A stretch of 64,000 nucleotides of DNA from Thermovenabulum sp049723235 (GTDB lineage: Bacteria; Bacillota; Thermosediminibacteria; Thermosediminibacterales; Thermosediminibacteraceae), in the NCBI RefSeq assembly GCF_049723235.1, contig NZ_JBNARB010000012.1, forward strand, positions 1 to 64,000, in the 5' to 3' direction. Each line of letters starts with the position of its first letter. Positions within the stretch are counted from its first letter, which is position 1. The translations under genes and the position numbers were made by a program. The notes beneath the pieces are model-generated. The model saw nothing but the letters and a program-made list of their open reading frames with translations. It made no database searches and was not told the origin of the DNA. Positions 1 to 8,185 of this stretch are shown piece by piece.

Positions 1-197
1 TCGTCTTTTCCTTCGTCTCTTGCGCCTCAACGGCGCGCTTTTGTAATATATCATATCTTCATCACTTATTTCAATACCATAATTCTTCCATATTCGACAA
101 TTATCCTGATTTTATTCCCATCTTTTTATTCTATCCTTCTTTTTATTCCTTTTTGCTCTGTTATGCTTGCTTTTTAATATATTCAGCAAGATTATCA

Positions 198-228
198 CCA
201 AAAAGCCCGCCCTGTTGCGGGCGGGCCT
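198..228 (-). terminator. Rho-independent terminator of the dehydrogenase operon
   Basis: An 8-bp GC stem pairs 205-212 with 219-226. Read on the minus strand it is followed by a T run (201-204). It lies about 50 bases past the stop codon of the last dehydrogenase subunit. The remaining 1-197 is AT-rich with a short GC hairpin at 22-36; I see no supportable gene there. Confidence 0.8.
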
Positions 229-275
229 CCTGCTATTTTATACGACTATTCATTTATATTTTATTATATATTTTA

Positions 276-1421
276 TTATACTACCGAAGGCTCGAATATG
301 AGCTCTCCTCTTTCAAACCTGCCCAGGTCTAATTTATCAATAGGAATTGAAGTGGGCATACCGAGAATATACTGGGCCATTAAAACACCGGTTATCGGTC
401 CAAACATGAAGCCGTGGCCGGAATAACCTGTCGCAATATATACTCCTTCTACGCTGTCCGCCTTGCCAAGAATTGGCTGAGCATCGGGGGACATTTCGTA
501 AAGCCCGGACCACTGGCGGACTATCCTTATGTTTTTCATATAGGGAAGATACCTTACCGCCTTTTTGCACATGGTCTCGATAAAGTCCCAGGTGGAGGTT
601 ACGCTGTAGGTTTCGTGTTCAGCAGGGCCGAATCCCATAATGAATTCTCCTCCGGGTTCCTGTTGCAAATATATGTTTCCGGCAAAGGACATTATCATGG
701 GGCCGAGTTTGGGGTTTACCGGTTCGGTAACCAGTATCTGGTGCCTTTCCGGTCTTACCGGTATATCTACTCCCGCCATAGCTCCTATATCTCTCGACCA
801 TGCACCGGCAGCTATAAGGATTTTTTCCGTCATTATATCTCCTTTATTGGTCCTTACTCCTTTAACCCGGTTGTTTTCAACTATAATTCCGGTAACTTCG
901 GTAAAGGTGTTTATCTCTACGCCGAGCCTCTTTGCCGCTTCCGCATAAGCTATCATTGTATGGAAGGGATTCGCATGTCCATCCTTCTGATGAAAAGCAC
1001 ATGCCAGAATTCCCTCTATATTCAATTCGGGTACTATATCAAGGGCTTCCTGAGGTGTTAACAATACCGAATTTATTCCCAGGCTGTTCTGCAATGCTAT
1101 ATTCTTTTTAAATTGCTCCACTTCCTTTTCGGTAATTGCCATCAAAAGGTATCCGCCCTGCTTGAATTCTATATCCCCTTCATAGTCCAGTATTTCGTTT
1201 AAGTTTTCAAAAATCTCTATGGAAGCCTTACCGAGAAGGCAGTTCATCTCCGTTCCCCACTGAGCTCTAACTCCAGCTCCGCATCTTCCCGTAGAGCCGC
1301 TCATAAGGTAGCTCTTCTCGCATACGACTATGTCTTTCATCCCCATAGCCGCAAGATTATAGGCAGTTGCAAGCCCCGCCATACCTCCGCCGATGATTAC
1401 AATTTCAGCTGTTTTCTTCAT
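276..1421 (-). CDS. FAD-dependent oxidoreductase, DAO family (HcnC / proline dehydrogenase beta-like subunit)
   Basis: A flavoprotein of the D-amino-acid oxidase/sarcosine oxidase fold. The N-terminus carries a dinucleotide-binding loop (IIGGGMAGLATA, about residues 8-19) and the C-terminus the flavin-contact region (IATGYSGHGFMFGP). In HcnC, LhpB and archaeal dye-linked proline dehydrogenases this subunit oxidises the amine or imino-acid substrate and passes electrons to the partner subunits. I place the start at ATG 1421, because GGAGG sits 8 bases upstream; the in-frame GTG at 1430 overlaps that site. It overlaps the end of the BFD gene by 17 bases and is the last gene of a five-gene operon. 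The subunit set shows the complex type; the substrate (proline, hydroxyproline, sarcosine, glycine or a D-amino acid) cannot be read from the sequence. Confidence 0.85.
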   Translation of the reverse strand: MKKTAEIVIIGGGMAGLATAYNLAAMGMKDIVVCEKSYLMSGSTGRCGAGVRAQWGTEMNCLLGKASIEIFENLNEILDYEGDIEFKQGGYLLMAITEKEVEQFKKNIALQNSLGINSVLLTPQEALDIVPELNIEGILACAFHQKDGHANPFHTMIAYAEAAKRLGVEINTFTEVTGIIVENNRVKGVRTNKGDIMTEKILIAAGAWSRDIGAMAGVDIPVRPERHQILVTEPVNPKLGPMIMSFAGNIYLQQEPGGEFIMGFGPAEHETYSVTSTWDFIETMCKKAVRYLPYMKNIRIVRQWSGLYEMSPDAQPILGKADSVEGVYIATGYSGHGFMFGPITGVLMAQYILGMPTSIPIDKLDLGRFERGELIFEPSVV

Positions 1422-1689
1422 TCTCGACACCTCCTAAAATTGCAGCCATCTTTATATTTTTTGCCGGGGGCCTAAAGGTGGTTATCTTTATATCGGCAGG
1501 ATTGGTCTTTGTGGCCTTAGCAAGTTCTGCTAAAAGCAGCGACCTGCAGGTTCTCCCCTGACACTGTCCCATTCCGCACCGGGTAATCCTTTTTATTTCA
1601 TCCATAGTAGTATAACCCTTTTCTATTAATGCCTCGATTTCCTCAAGGGTGACATCCTCACAACGGCAGATTATGGTCTTGCTCTTCAT
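1405..1689 (-). CDS. BFD-like [2Fe-2S]-binding subunit
   Basis: A 94-residue protein with the bacterioferritin-associated-ferredoxin-like [2Fe-2S] fold. Four cysteines are visible: CRC near residues 8-10 and CGMGQC...C near 38-48. In related complexes (the third domain of HcnB-like proteins, or the small gamma subunit of archaeal proline dehydrogenases) this domain docks to the NAD/FAD subunit and carries electrons. The start at 1689 has GGAGGTGG upstream. It lies 2 bases after the ferredoxin gene and overlaps the DAO-type gene, so co-translation is likely. Family assignment is firm; the role as an electron-transfer subunit is inferred from its neighbours. Confidence 0.85.
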   Translation of the reverse strand: MKSKTIICRCEDVTLEEIEALIEKGYTTMDEIKRITRCGMGQCQGRTCRSLLLAELAKATKTNPADIKITTFRPPAKNIKMAAILGGVENEENS

Positions 1690-1691
1690 AA

Positions 1692-2186
1692 TTATTTTCC
1701 ACCTCCAACCCTTATGTTCCTGACCACCATGGAGAGTTCCTTCGGTACAGCCACCGTGATCACGGGTGTTTTATCCTCGTATTTCCCATTCCTTACCTTC
1801 AAAACCCTTCCTTTCCCGACTACTTTACCCGACCTGTCGAGCACGTCCACTTCATCTCCTTCGGCAGGAAGGGGAAGGAATTCGAAAGGTAAAGAAACTG
1901 TCGCTTCCTTTTCCGAGTAGGTTTCATCTATTATAAATATAGCGAGTCCGGGGCATTTGCTTACGCAGAGAGCGCACCCCGTGCATTTTTCGTAATCCAC
2001 CTCGGGCAAGTTGTTTATGTCATCCCCAAGGGTTATGGCTCCGGATTTACACGCTTTAGCACAGGGATTGCAGGGAATTCTTTGGAAACATTCCACCATT
2101 ACTACCGGCCCTTTTGCCAGCCTTTCTTTTGGTGGAATCCTAAAGCTTAATTCTTCCATTTCCGGGATTCCGTTTTTAGCAAGCAT
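1692..2186 (-). CDS. 4Fe-4S ferredoxin-type subunit with C-terminal beta domain
   Basis: A 164-residue iron-sulfur protein. One cysteine set occurs near residues 37-48 (CNPCAKAC preceded by CFQRIP) and a canonical CTGCALCVSKCP near 68-79, so two clusters are likely. The C-terminal 70 residues are a small beta-rich domain without cysteines. Comparable ferredoxin subunits occur in archaeal four-subunit dye-linked proline dehydrogenases, but not in the simple HcnABC trio, which argues for a ferredoxin or quinone-side electron exit. I choose ATG 2186, with AGGAGG 8 bases upstream; GTG 2195 would overlap that site. It follows the HcnB-like gene by 12 bases. Confidence 0.85.
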   Translation of the reverse strand: MLAKNGIPEMEELSFRIPPKERLAKGPVVMVECFQRIPCNPCAKACKSGAITLGDDINNLPEVDYEKCTGCALCVSKCPGLAIFIIDETYSEKEATVSLPFEFLPLPAEGDEVDVLDRSGKVVGKGRVLKVRNGKYEDKTPVITVAVPKELSMVVRNIRVGGGK

Positions 2187-2198
2187 ATTAAGCACCTC

Positions 2199-3290
2199 CT
2201 ATATAATAACCCTTGATAGGCCTTTTCTTATTTTCTCTCCTACAGGTCCAGAACGCAGTGTATCAAGTTCTCTCAGTACCGCATTCTTTTTGTCCTCATA
2301 GGTACCGTCGTCGTAGCCCAGGCTTTTTGCTGCCGAGAGTCCGGCCAGCTCACCTTCCATCATGGCGCTGGACGCTTCTTCCACACCCGCTACATCGCCG
2401 GCTACATATATTCCGGGTACCGTAGTTTCCATATTTTCATTCCTTAGAGGAACGTGACCACCCAGTTCCGGAACATATACCATCTGGCACCCTGCCTGCC
2501 ACAAAAGCTCCGCCAAAGGTGAAAGTCCTACGGCAATGCACATGACATCCACATTGAAGACCTTTTCCGTTCCGGGAACGGGCTGCCATTTATCATCCAC
2601 CTTCCAGATGACAGCCCTTTCGAGGGCACCGGTCATTTCGTTGGGATAAGCTGCTTTTACAGTATAGGAGGTAAGTATAGGAATGCCGAGTCTTGCGACT
2701 TTTGAAGCATGTACCCAGTATCCGCCAATACGGGGCGCCGCATCGATAATGGCTTTTACATTTACACCCGCCTGCATAAGCTGATAACTGACTATAAGTC
2801 CGATGTTTCCTGCACCTACCATAAGCACATTTTTACCGGGAAGTACCCCGTGTTCGTTCATTAGAGTCTGCACGGCACCAGCACCGTATATCCCGGGTAG
2901 GTCGTTATTTTCAAAGGGTAAAAATCTTTCCGAAGCACCGGTGGCGATTATTATTCTGTCCGCCTTCATTTTTACCCATTTTTTCTCTTCCACTTCGACT
3001 CCTAAAACCCCGTCATCGGGATAATAGGCTACCACCGTAGAATCGAGCATTGTTTTAATCTTAGGATTTTTTTCTACCTCGGAGGCTAAAAATTTTCCTA
3101 TATCCACACCTCTGATGGAGGCGTACTGTTTTTCCGAACCAAAGAACATGTGGGTTTGTTTTACCAGCTGTCCGCCAAGCCTGGAATTTCTGTCTATGAG
3201 TGTAACGTTTGCACCCATTTTTGCTGCTGCAAGGGATGCCATTAATCCTGCAGGCCCTCCACCAACTACCGCTACCTCAGTTCTAATCAT
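2199..3290 (-). CDS. NAD(P)/FAD-dependent oxidoreductase (HcnB / alpha-subunit-like)
   Basis: A 363-residue pyridine-nucleotide-disulfide-oxidoreductase-fold protein. It has a first dinucleotide loop VVGGGPAGLMAS (residues 8-19), a second one MVGAGNIGLIVS near 157-168, the ATG motif (IIIATGAS, about 113-120) and the C-terminal GDVAGVEEAS flavin-binding stretch near 303. No CxxC redox disulfide is seen, as expected for HcnB-like subunits. It overlaps the [2Fe-2S] gene by 4 bases. Together with the neighbouring subunits it should form the electron-transfer half of a membrane-associated or soluble amine dehydrogenase. The physiological acceptor is unknown. Confidence 0.85.
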   Translation of the reverse strand: MIRTEVAVVGGGPAGLMASLAAAKMGANVTLIDRNSRLGGQLVKQTHMFFGSEKQYASIRGVDIGKFLASEVEKNPKIKTMLDSTVVAYYPDDGVLGVEVEEKKWVKMKADRIIIATGASERFLPFENNDLPGIYGAGAVQTLMNEHGVLPGKNVLMVGAGNIGLIVSYQLMQAGVNVKAIIDAAPRIGGYWVHASKVARLGIPILTSYTVKAAYPNEMTGALERAVIWKVDDKWQPVPGTEKVFNVDVMCIAVGLSPLAELLWQAGCQMVYVPELGGHVPLRNENMETTVPGIYVAGDVAGVEEASSAMMEGELAGLSAAKSLGYDDGTYEDKKNAVLRELDTLRSGPVGEKIRKGLSRVII

Positions 3291-3595
3291 TTTAAATCAC
3301 CTCTTCCTTCCTGGGTTTCCACTACCATTCCTTCTCTCAGCTTTTCCACGCATACCCTTACATTGGGTTCTCCATTAACCGTCATCAGACAGGAGGAACA
3401 GTTCCCAATTGCGCAGTAAAATCCGCGGGGCCTGTGAAGTTTTTTACTGTGGCTCAACACCCTTACTCCATTCGCATGAAGAGCTGCAGCAATGGGTTCA
3501 CCTTCATATCCCTTCATCTTTTTGCCGTTGAAGGTGAATTCCACTTCACGCCCCCTTTCAAAGGTTAAAATGGGGTGCTTTTCTATTCTCATCAT
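3287..3595 (-). CDS. [2Fe-2S] ferredoxin-like subunit (HcnA-like)
   Basis: A 102-residue plant-type ferredoxin-fold protein with cluster ligands Cys61, Cys66, Cys69 and Cys82 (CAIGNCSSC...VC). HcnA/SoxA-N-type subunits of this size accompany HcnB-like flavoproteins. It is the first gene of the operon; GGAGG precedes two adjacent ATG codons (3595 and 3592), so the exact start is open by one codon. A 129-base AT-rich gap separates it from the GntR regulator upstream. The five genes use only a few bases between them, so they are almost certainly one transcription unit. Confidence 0.85.
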   Translation of the reverse strand: MMRIEKHPILTFERGREVEFTFNGKKMKGYEGEPIAAALHANGVRVLSHSKKLHRPRGFYCAIGNCSSCLMTVNGEPNVRVCVEKLREGMVVETQEGRGDLK

Positions 3596-3724
3596 TATAC
3601 CTCCTTCATATAATTCATTGTTTTTATATATTTATAAAGGTTTTTAACTTTTTATTGATTTTGCGGTTTTGTTAATGTTTAGACAATTTTGCTCGCATTT
3701 TAACCTCAATCTACTTCTTGCCCC

Positions 3725-4423
3725 TTAGCTAAAACACCTTTTTAAGAGGTCTCTCCTCAGCTCGCTCAAATGAAGGGCCATTTTCTTCGCTGCTTCTTCT
3801 TCGTCCCTCTTCACAATCGCCCTAACGATATCTCCGTGCTGTTTGCACAAATTCAGCCAATCGTCGTAGTCAAGGATGGTTTTTTCTCTCAGTTCCTTGC
3901 TTATGTTGAGAATATGGCTTATTACTTCTTTTAAGATAAAATTATGAGCACTTTCCGCAATGGCTAAGTGGAAAAATAAATCCCTGTCTTTATCCATGTA
4001 TTCTCTAATCGACATATCGTTCCCGTGAAATTCTTTATCCAGTTCCACCAATCTTTCTATTTCCTCTTCGGTAGCCCTTTTTGCCGCAAGCCTTACAATT
4101 TTTACCTCAATTATTTCCCTGGCTTCTACGACTTCCAGCAGTGCGTCCCTTTCTATATCCTCTGCGGAGCAGGTGATAAGTTGAAACCCCGAAACATTTC
4201 TTAAATACCTTCCACCCCCCGGTTTCGACTCTACCAGCCCGCGGGATTCAAGAACCCTGAAAGCCTCCCTCAATATAGATCGGCTTACCCCCATCTGCAC
4301 CATCAATTCCCTTTCCGAAGGAAACTTATCACCGGGCTGAAGTTTCCCCTCATCGATCATTTGCCTGATCTGTTGAATAATAGTTTCATACAATCTTACA
4401 TTTCTTACTTTTTTGAAATTCAA
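3725..4423 (-). CDS. GntR-family regulator, FadR/FCD subfamily
   Basis: A 232-residue transcription factor. Residues 8-75 form the GntR winged helix (LYETIIQQIRQMI, FPSERELMVQMGVSRSILREAFRVL). Residues about 95-220 are an all-helical FCD ligand domain with the usual acidic/histidine metal-site pattern (FFHLAIAESAHN; HGDIVRAI). FCD regulators commonly sense small carboxylates or amino-acid-derived ligands. The start is TTG 4423 with AGGTGAGG just upstream. It lies immediately upstream of the dehydrogenase operon on the same strand, so it probably controls that operon and perhaps itself; no operator could be defined by eye. The 220 bases to tsaD hold the divergent promoters. Confidence 0.85.
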   Translation of the reverse strand: MNFKKVRNVRLYETIIQQIRQMIDEGKLQPGDKFPSERELMVQMGVSRSILREAFRVLESRGLVESKPGGGRYLRNVSGFQLITCSAEDIERDALLEVVEAREIIEVKIVRLAAKRATEEEIERLVELDKEFHGNDMSIREYMDKDRDLFFHLAIAESAHNFILKEVISHILNISKELREKTILDYDDWLNLCKQHGDIVRAIVKRDEEEAAKKMALHLSELRRDLLKRCFS

Positions 4424-4643
4424 TACCTCACCTTCTTTATATTTATAATCTATATTTATAATCTTTTTCAGGGTTACTTGGTAGCCCAGTTTTAATTAAT
4501 ATATTCGATATGGAAAATAAAATTCCTGCATGAATAATATAATTTTTTTAATTTGTTTTTATTTTTGTTAATATTATCACAATTGCTTTTCTTATTACCC
4601 TGTGTTATCATTATTCCTGAAATTTTCAAAAGGAGGAAAAATC

Positions 4644-5654
4644 TTGTCTAAGGATGTATTAACCCTCGGTATAGAAACTTCCTGCGATGAAACCTCCGCA
4701 GCGGTGGTTTTAAACGGCAGGAAGGTTCTATCAAATATTATCTTTAGCCAAATTGAAGCTCATAAAAAGTTTGGAGGCGTTGTTCCCGAGCTGGCCTCCC
4801 GGGCGCATCTTGAAAAAATTTGCTATGTCGTAGAGGAGGCATTAAAAAAAGCAAACCTCAGCATTAAAGAAATAAATGTAATAGCCGTTACCAACAGACC
4901 GGGTCTCATCGGCGCCCTTCTGGTGGGTGTTTCTTATGCAAAAGGCCTTTCCTATGCAGCAAAAAAACCCCTTATAGGGGTAAATCACATTGCCGGACAT
5001 ATTTACGCCAATTTTTTGGAAACAAACTTTTCTCCGCCTTTTTTATGTTTGGTGGTATCCGGGGGTCACTCTCACCTTTTCCGGGTAGACGACTACGGTA
5101 AGTTTAAAATCCTCGGAAAAACCATAGATGACGCCGCAGGAGAGGCTTTTGACAAGGTAGCAAGAGCCTTAGGCCTGGGATATCCCGGAGGCCCTGCCAT
5201 TCAAAAGGCGGCTGAGGCTGGAAATGAGGATTCAATTACCTTCCCGGTAGCTCAAATAAAGGGTTCAGAGCTGGATTTCAGCTTCAGCGGGTTAAAAACC
5301 GCGGTATTAAATTATTTAAACCAGCAAAGGCAAAAGGGAATAATGGTAAAAACCGAGGACGTAGCGGCAAGTTTCCAGAAGGCTGTAGTAAAAGCCCTGG
5401 CAGAAAATACAAGGCAGGCGGTTATGCAAATAAAAGCGGATACCCTGGCCTTAGCCGGAGGGGTAGCGGCAAATAAAAGGCTGAGGCAGGAATTTTTGAA
5501 ATTAAGCCAGGATCTGGGGATAAAAGTTCACTTTCCACCCGTGGAATTCTGCACCGACAATGCTGCTATGATAGCCTGCGCCGGGTATTATTATTTTCTT
5601 GATGGCAAAATATCGGATTTTTCCTTGGATGCCTATGCCGTATCCGATTTTTGA
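4644..5654 (+). CDS. tsaD: tRNA N6-adenosine threonylcarbamoyltransferase TsaD
   Basis: TsaD transfers the threonylcarbamoyl group to A37 of ANN-decoding tRNAs, with TsaB and TsaE as partners (both encoded in the facing operon). The sequence shows the ASKHA-fold start GIETSCDETSAA, the iron-binding HIAGH motif (VNHIAGHIYANF, about residue 107) and the LASRAH segment. I place the start at TTG 4644, where AGGAGG lies 6 bases upstream; the ATG at 4602 would add 14 residues without homology and has no ribosome site. The resulting 336 residues match the family. It converges with rimI across a 107-base gap that holds DnaA boxes rather than a terminator. Confidence 0.97.
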   Translation: MSKDVLTLGIETSCDETSAAVVLNGRKVLSNIIFSQIEAHKKFGGVVPELASRAHLEKICYVVEEALKKANLSIKEINVIAVTNRPGLIGALLVGVSYAKGLSYAAKKPLIGVNHIAGHIYANFLETNFSPPFLCLVVSGGHSHLFRVDDYGKFKILGKTIDDAAGEAFDKVARALGLGYPGGPAIQKAAEAGNEDSITFPVAQIKGSELDFSFSGLKTAVLNYLNQQRQKGIMVKTEDVAASFQKAVVKALAENTRQAVMQIKADTLALAGGVAANKRLRQEFLKLSQDLGIKVHFPPVEFCTDNAAMIACAGYYYFLDGKISDFSLDAYAVSDF

Positions 5655-5659
5655 TGAGC

Positions 5660-5754
5660 TGTGGAAACTTTTTATGGGGATAATGTGGATAAGTTTTGCA
5701 AAAAAGAAAAATTCAAAGCTCAACCTGTGGATAACTATGTGAATATGTGGATAA
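5660..5754. promoter_or_regulatory. DnaA-box cluster between tsaD and rimI
   Basis: Three perfect DnaA 9-mers (TGTGGATAA, i.e. TTATCCACA on the minus strand) lie at 5684-5692, 5726-5734 and 5746-5754. A one-mismatch copy (TGGGGATAA) is at 5675-5683 and a weaker TGTGGAAAC at 5660-5668. All share one orientation within 95 bases. No dnaA, dnaN or AT-rich unwinding element is next to it, so I read it as a DnaA-binding or titration cluster and not as oriC. Confidence 0.75.
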
Positions 5755-5761
5755 CAAACAT

Positions 5762-6226
5762 TTATTCAATGTCTTTCCACATGATAATTGCATCTTCATT
5801 GTTGTCCGTATAATATCCTCTTCTAATGCCCGTAGGTTTAAAGCCAAGCTTTTGATATAAATTCTGGGCAACAAAATTACTTTTTCTAACCTCCAGGGTC
5901 ATCTTCATGACGCTTCTTTTTTTTGCTAAGTCGATAAGCGTCCTCATGATAAGCTCTCCGATTCCCAGCCCTCTGTACTCCGGAAGCACAGCGATATTTG
6001 TTACATGAGCCTCATCAAAGATTATCCACATGCCCCCGTAGCCTACCACCCTGCCCTCGGCCCGAATCACTATATAGGTGGAAAAGCGGTTTTCCTTCAG
6101 CTCGGATAAAAAGGCATACTTTGACCAGGGATTTGTAAAGCTCCTTTTTTCTATCTCTATAACCTCTTTTAAATCCTCCTCAGTCATCAAATCTATTTGA
6201 ATCTCGGGTAAGTATTTCTTTTCCAT
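5762..6226 (-). CDS. rimI: Ribosomal-protein-alanine N-acetyltransferase-like GNAT
   Basis: A 154-residue GNAT acetyltransferase of the RimI type. The acetyl-CoA loop is visible as PEYRGLGIGELIMR (about residues 80-93), and the C-terminal YQKLGFKPTGIRRGYY pattern is typical of RimI. In many Firmicutes rimI sits next to tsaB and tsaE, as here. RimI acetylates the N-terminus of ribosomal protein S18 in Escherichia coli; the clostridial substrate is not established. The start is ATG 6226, which has GGGAGG 6 bases upstream; the ATG at 6253 has no such site. It overlaps the tsaB 3' end by 47 bases. Confidence 0.9.
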   Translation of the reverse strand: MEKKYLPEIQIDLMTEEDLKEVIEIEKRSFTNPWSKYAFLSELKENRFSTYIVIRAEGRVVGYGGMWIIFDEAHVTNIAVLPEYRGLGIGELIMRTLIDLAKKRSVMKMTLEVRKSNFVAQNLYQKLGFKPTGIRRGYYTDNNEDAIIMWKDIE

Positions 6227-6926
6227 GCCTTTCCTCCCATTTCTCTTCCGCATGAGATTTTCTCATGTAAAAGGGTTTTACCGAAAAACCGTCGCATTTT
6301 TCCCCTCTCAAGAATTTATTGAATCCGATCATTGCCACCGAAGAAGCCCTTGGCATGGTATACAATAATTCCTGTTTGATAAGTAATAAATTAACATTAT
6401 TGTCATTATTTTCTACCGCAAAAACCTTTTGGGCACCATCGCCCACAAGAATTACTTCCTTTTCTAAATCTCTTAAATTTTTCAATAATACTTTCGAATT
6501 TAAGATCACATAATCCCAAACCTTTACTAATTCCTCCCCTTCCCACCGGAAAAGAGCAGCATACACATCCTTTCTCTGGGCATCTATTACAGGACATATC
6601 AGGCTTTCACTTCTAACATTGTATGCTAAGCTGTCCAAGGTATTTACCGGTATTATGGGTATTTTCAAAGCCTGGGATATACCCTGAGCACATGCAATTC
6701 CAATTCTTATCCCGGTAAAGGAACCGGGACCTACGGAAACGGCAATCCCATTTATGTCCTCAAGATTTACCCTCAGGTCTTTTAAAACTTTATCCACCAT
6801 CGGGATCAGTTTTTCCAAGTGGGTGTATTTGTCCGTTTCTAAATAATACTCCGCAATCAGCCTTCCTCTTTCAATAACCGCAACTCCCACTCCCTTAGAA
6901 GTAGTTTCAATTCCGAGAATCTTCAA
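6180..6926 (-). CDS. tsaB: tRNA threonylcarbamoyladenosine biosynthesis protein TsaB
   Basis: TsaB is the catalytically inactive TsaD paralogue that scaffolds TsaD and TsaE in t6A synthesis. Seen here: the N-terminal ASKHA pattern GIETTSKGVGVAVI, the VGPGSFTGIRIG segment near residue 69 and a 248-residue length fitting the family. The start is TTG 6926, with AAGGAG 11 bases upstream; that TTG overlaps the tsaE stop (TTGA), which supports translational coupling. The extended C-terminus overlaps rimI. Operon order on the minus strand is tsaE-tsaB-rimI. Confidence 0.95.
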   Translation of the reverse strand: MKILGIETTSKGVGVAVIERGRLIAEYYLETDKYTHLEKLIPMVDKVLKDLRVNLEDINGIAVSVGPGSFTGIRIGIACAQGISQALKIPIIPVNTLDSLAYNVRSESLICPVIDAQRKDVYAALFRWEGEELVKVWDYVILNSKVLLKNLRDLEKEVILVGDGAQKVFAVENNDNNVNLLLIKQELLYTMPRASSVAMIGFNKFLRGEKCDGFSVKPFYMRKSHAEEKWEERHGKEILTRDSNRFDD

Positions 6927-7378
6927 CTTTGCATCAACTCCTTTTGAATAATGGATACCAGCGGTGTTTTGCCGTATATCCTGAATTCCCTTTCTATAGT
7001 ATCCACGTAATAAATCTCAATCCAGAGGGAAGATTCGGGTAGAAGATTTTTTACTTTGTCCGCCCACTCGACAACTACGGCGCACTCATCCAAAAAATCT
7101 GAAAATCCTGCCTCTTCCAGTTCTTCTTCACTTTCTACCCTGTAAGCATCCACATGTACAAAGGGAACAACTCCTTTGTAAAAATTTATTATTGTAAACG
7201 TAGGGCTTACCACATACTCCTTTATACCCATTCCCTTCGCTATTCCACGGGTTAGAGCAGTCTTGCCAGCACCTAATTCGCCCACCAGAGCTACCACATC
7301 TTTCGGTCTCAAAAACTTTCCAATAATCGAACCCAGTTTCTCGGTTTCCTCCACGCTTTTTGTCCTGACTACAACCAT
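6923..7378 (-). CDS. tsaE: tRNA threonylcarbamoyladenosine ATPase TsaE
   Basis: A 151-residue P-loop ATPase with Walker A GELGAGKTALTRG (about residues 38-50), the SPTFTIINFY segment and a Walker-B-like VVVEWADKV, all diagnostic for TsaE. It hydrolyses ATP to drive turnover of the TsaB-TsaD-TsaE complex. The start ATG 7378 has GGGGAAGG upstream. It is the first gene of the three-gene t6A unit and directly overlaps tsaB. About 65 AT-rich bases separate it from the ribU terminator; its promoter must lie there or transcription reads through from ribU. Confidence 0.95.
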   Translation of the reverse strand: MVVVRTKSVEETEKLGSIIGKFLRPKDVVALVGELGAGKTALTRGIAKGMGIKEYVVSPTFTIINFYKGVVPFVHVDAYRVESEEELEEAGFSDFLDECAVVVEWADKVKNLLPESSLWIEIYYVDTIEREFRIYGKTPLVSIIQKELMQS

Positions 7379-7445
7379 ATACTACCTTCCCCATCTCTTT
7401 ATTTTTTCTACATTTATTATATCAAAAAAAAATATAAAAAAAATA

Positions 7446-7467
7446 AAGCCCCGCAAAATTGGGGCTT
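7446..7467 (-). terminator. Terminator after ribU
   Basis: A 7-bp stem (AAGCCCC/GGGGCTT) with an 8-base loop begins 7 bases past the ribU stop. T-rich tracts follow on both strands, so it may act both ways. Confidence 0.8.
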
Positions 7468-7473
7468 TTGTTT

Positions 7474-8088
7474 TTACCTGTGCAGTAAAAAGGACAATCT
7501 CTTGTAGATGAGCAGCGTTACCAGCGATAGCAAAAGACCTTTCAGGATGTTAAAGGGAAGAATGCTGTAAACTATAAGGGTTTTAAGGTCTACTATCCTC
7601 GGATTGGCTTTTGTCCCCAGCGATACTATTACATCCATGGGAATATTTAATACCTTCTGATATAGCGGAATGAAAATATAGTAATTGGCGACAGACATTC
7701 CGATAGCCATTGCGGCGGTGCCCAGGAGCATTCCTATGACAGCAGTATTCCTGTTTTTATTTATCCAGTATACGTAGGATGCGGGGACCACAAAAAGTAT
7801 ACCCGTCAAGAGGTTTGCCGCTTCACCTATAAAAGCCGTCTGGTTTTTAAAGATTGCGTGAAGGATATTTTTCAGCACCTCTACTCCTGCACCCGCCCAG
7901 GGTCCAAGGGCAAAGCCCGCCAGCAGAGCGGGTATATCGCCAAAATCAATTTTTAAGAAGGACGCAAAAAAGGGCAGTGGAAATTCAAAAGACATTATGA
8001 AAAAGGCTAAAACTCCGAGGACCGCAACTTTTGTAAGATTTTTTACATCCTTCAGGCTCTGTACGCTTTTTTCGTTTACGGATGACAT
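7474..8088 (-). CDS. ribU: Riboflavin ECF transporter S component RibU
   Basis: A 204-residue membrane protein with about six hydrophobic helices and the RibU-type signature FASFLKIDFGDIPALLAGFALGP near residues 42-64. ECF S components bind the vitamin and associate with a shared EcfA/A'/T energising module, which is not encoded in this window. Riboflavin as the substrate is supported independently by the FMN riboswitch directly upstream. The N-terminal 25 residues are a cytoplasmic lead (VQSLKDVKNLTKVAVLG). It is monocistronic, with its own promoter, riboswitch and terminator. Confidence 0.92.
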   Translation of the reverse strand: MSSVNEKSVQSLKDVKNLTKVAVLGVLAFFIMSFEFPLPFFASFLKIDFGDIPALLAGFALGPWAGAGVEVLKNILHAIFKNQTAFIGEAANLLTGILFVVPASYVYWINKNRNTAVIGMLLGTAAMAIGMSVANYYIFIPLYQKVLNIPMDVIVSLGTKANPRIVDLKTLIVYSILPFNILKGLLLSLVTLLIYKRLSFLLHR

Positions 8089-8138
8089 AGAAAACTCCTC
8101 CTTTAAGTTAATTTAGTTAGATTGATTTTAAGAAAAAT

Positions 8139-8163
8139 TTAAGCCCCGAATCTTCGGGGCTTA
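8139..8163 (-). terminator. Riboswitch-controlled attenuator upstream of ribU
   Basis: The stem AAGCCCCGAA/TTCGGGGCTT at 8141-8162 sits between the FMN aptamer and the ribU start. On the minus strand it is followed by an A/T tract with several T residues. It is the probable expression platform that stops transcription when FMN is bound. Confidence 0.75.
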
Positions 8164-8185
8164 AAAATTTACGCAAAATAAAATC

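Noticed and set aside
1..197. Possible start of another minus-strand gene, with an Arg/Lys-rich reading at the window edge
   Set aside because: No ribosome site, low-complexity product, and three frames look equally open over this short stretch.
5660..5754. DnaA boxes as the chromosomal origin
   Set aside because: No dnaA, dnaN, recF or gyr gene and no AT-rich 13-mer array lies nearby; the boxes fit a titration cluster better.
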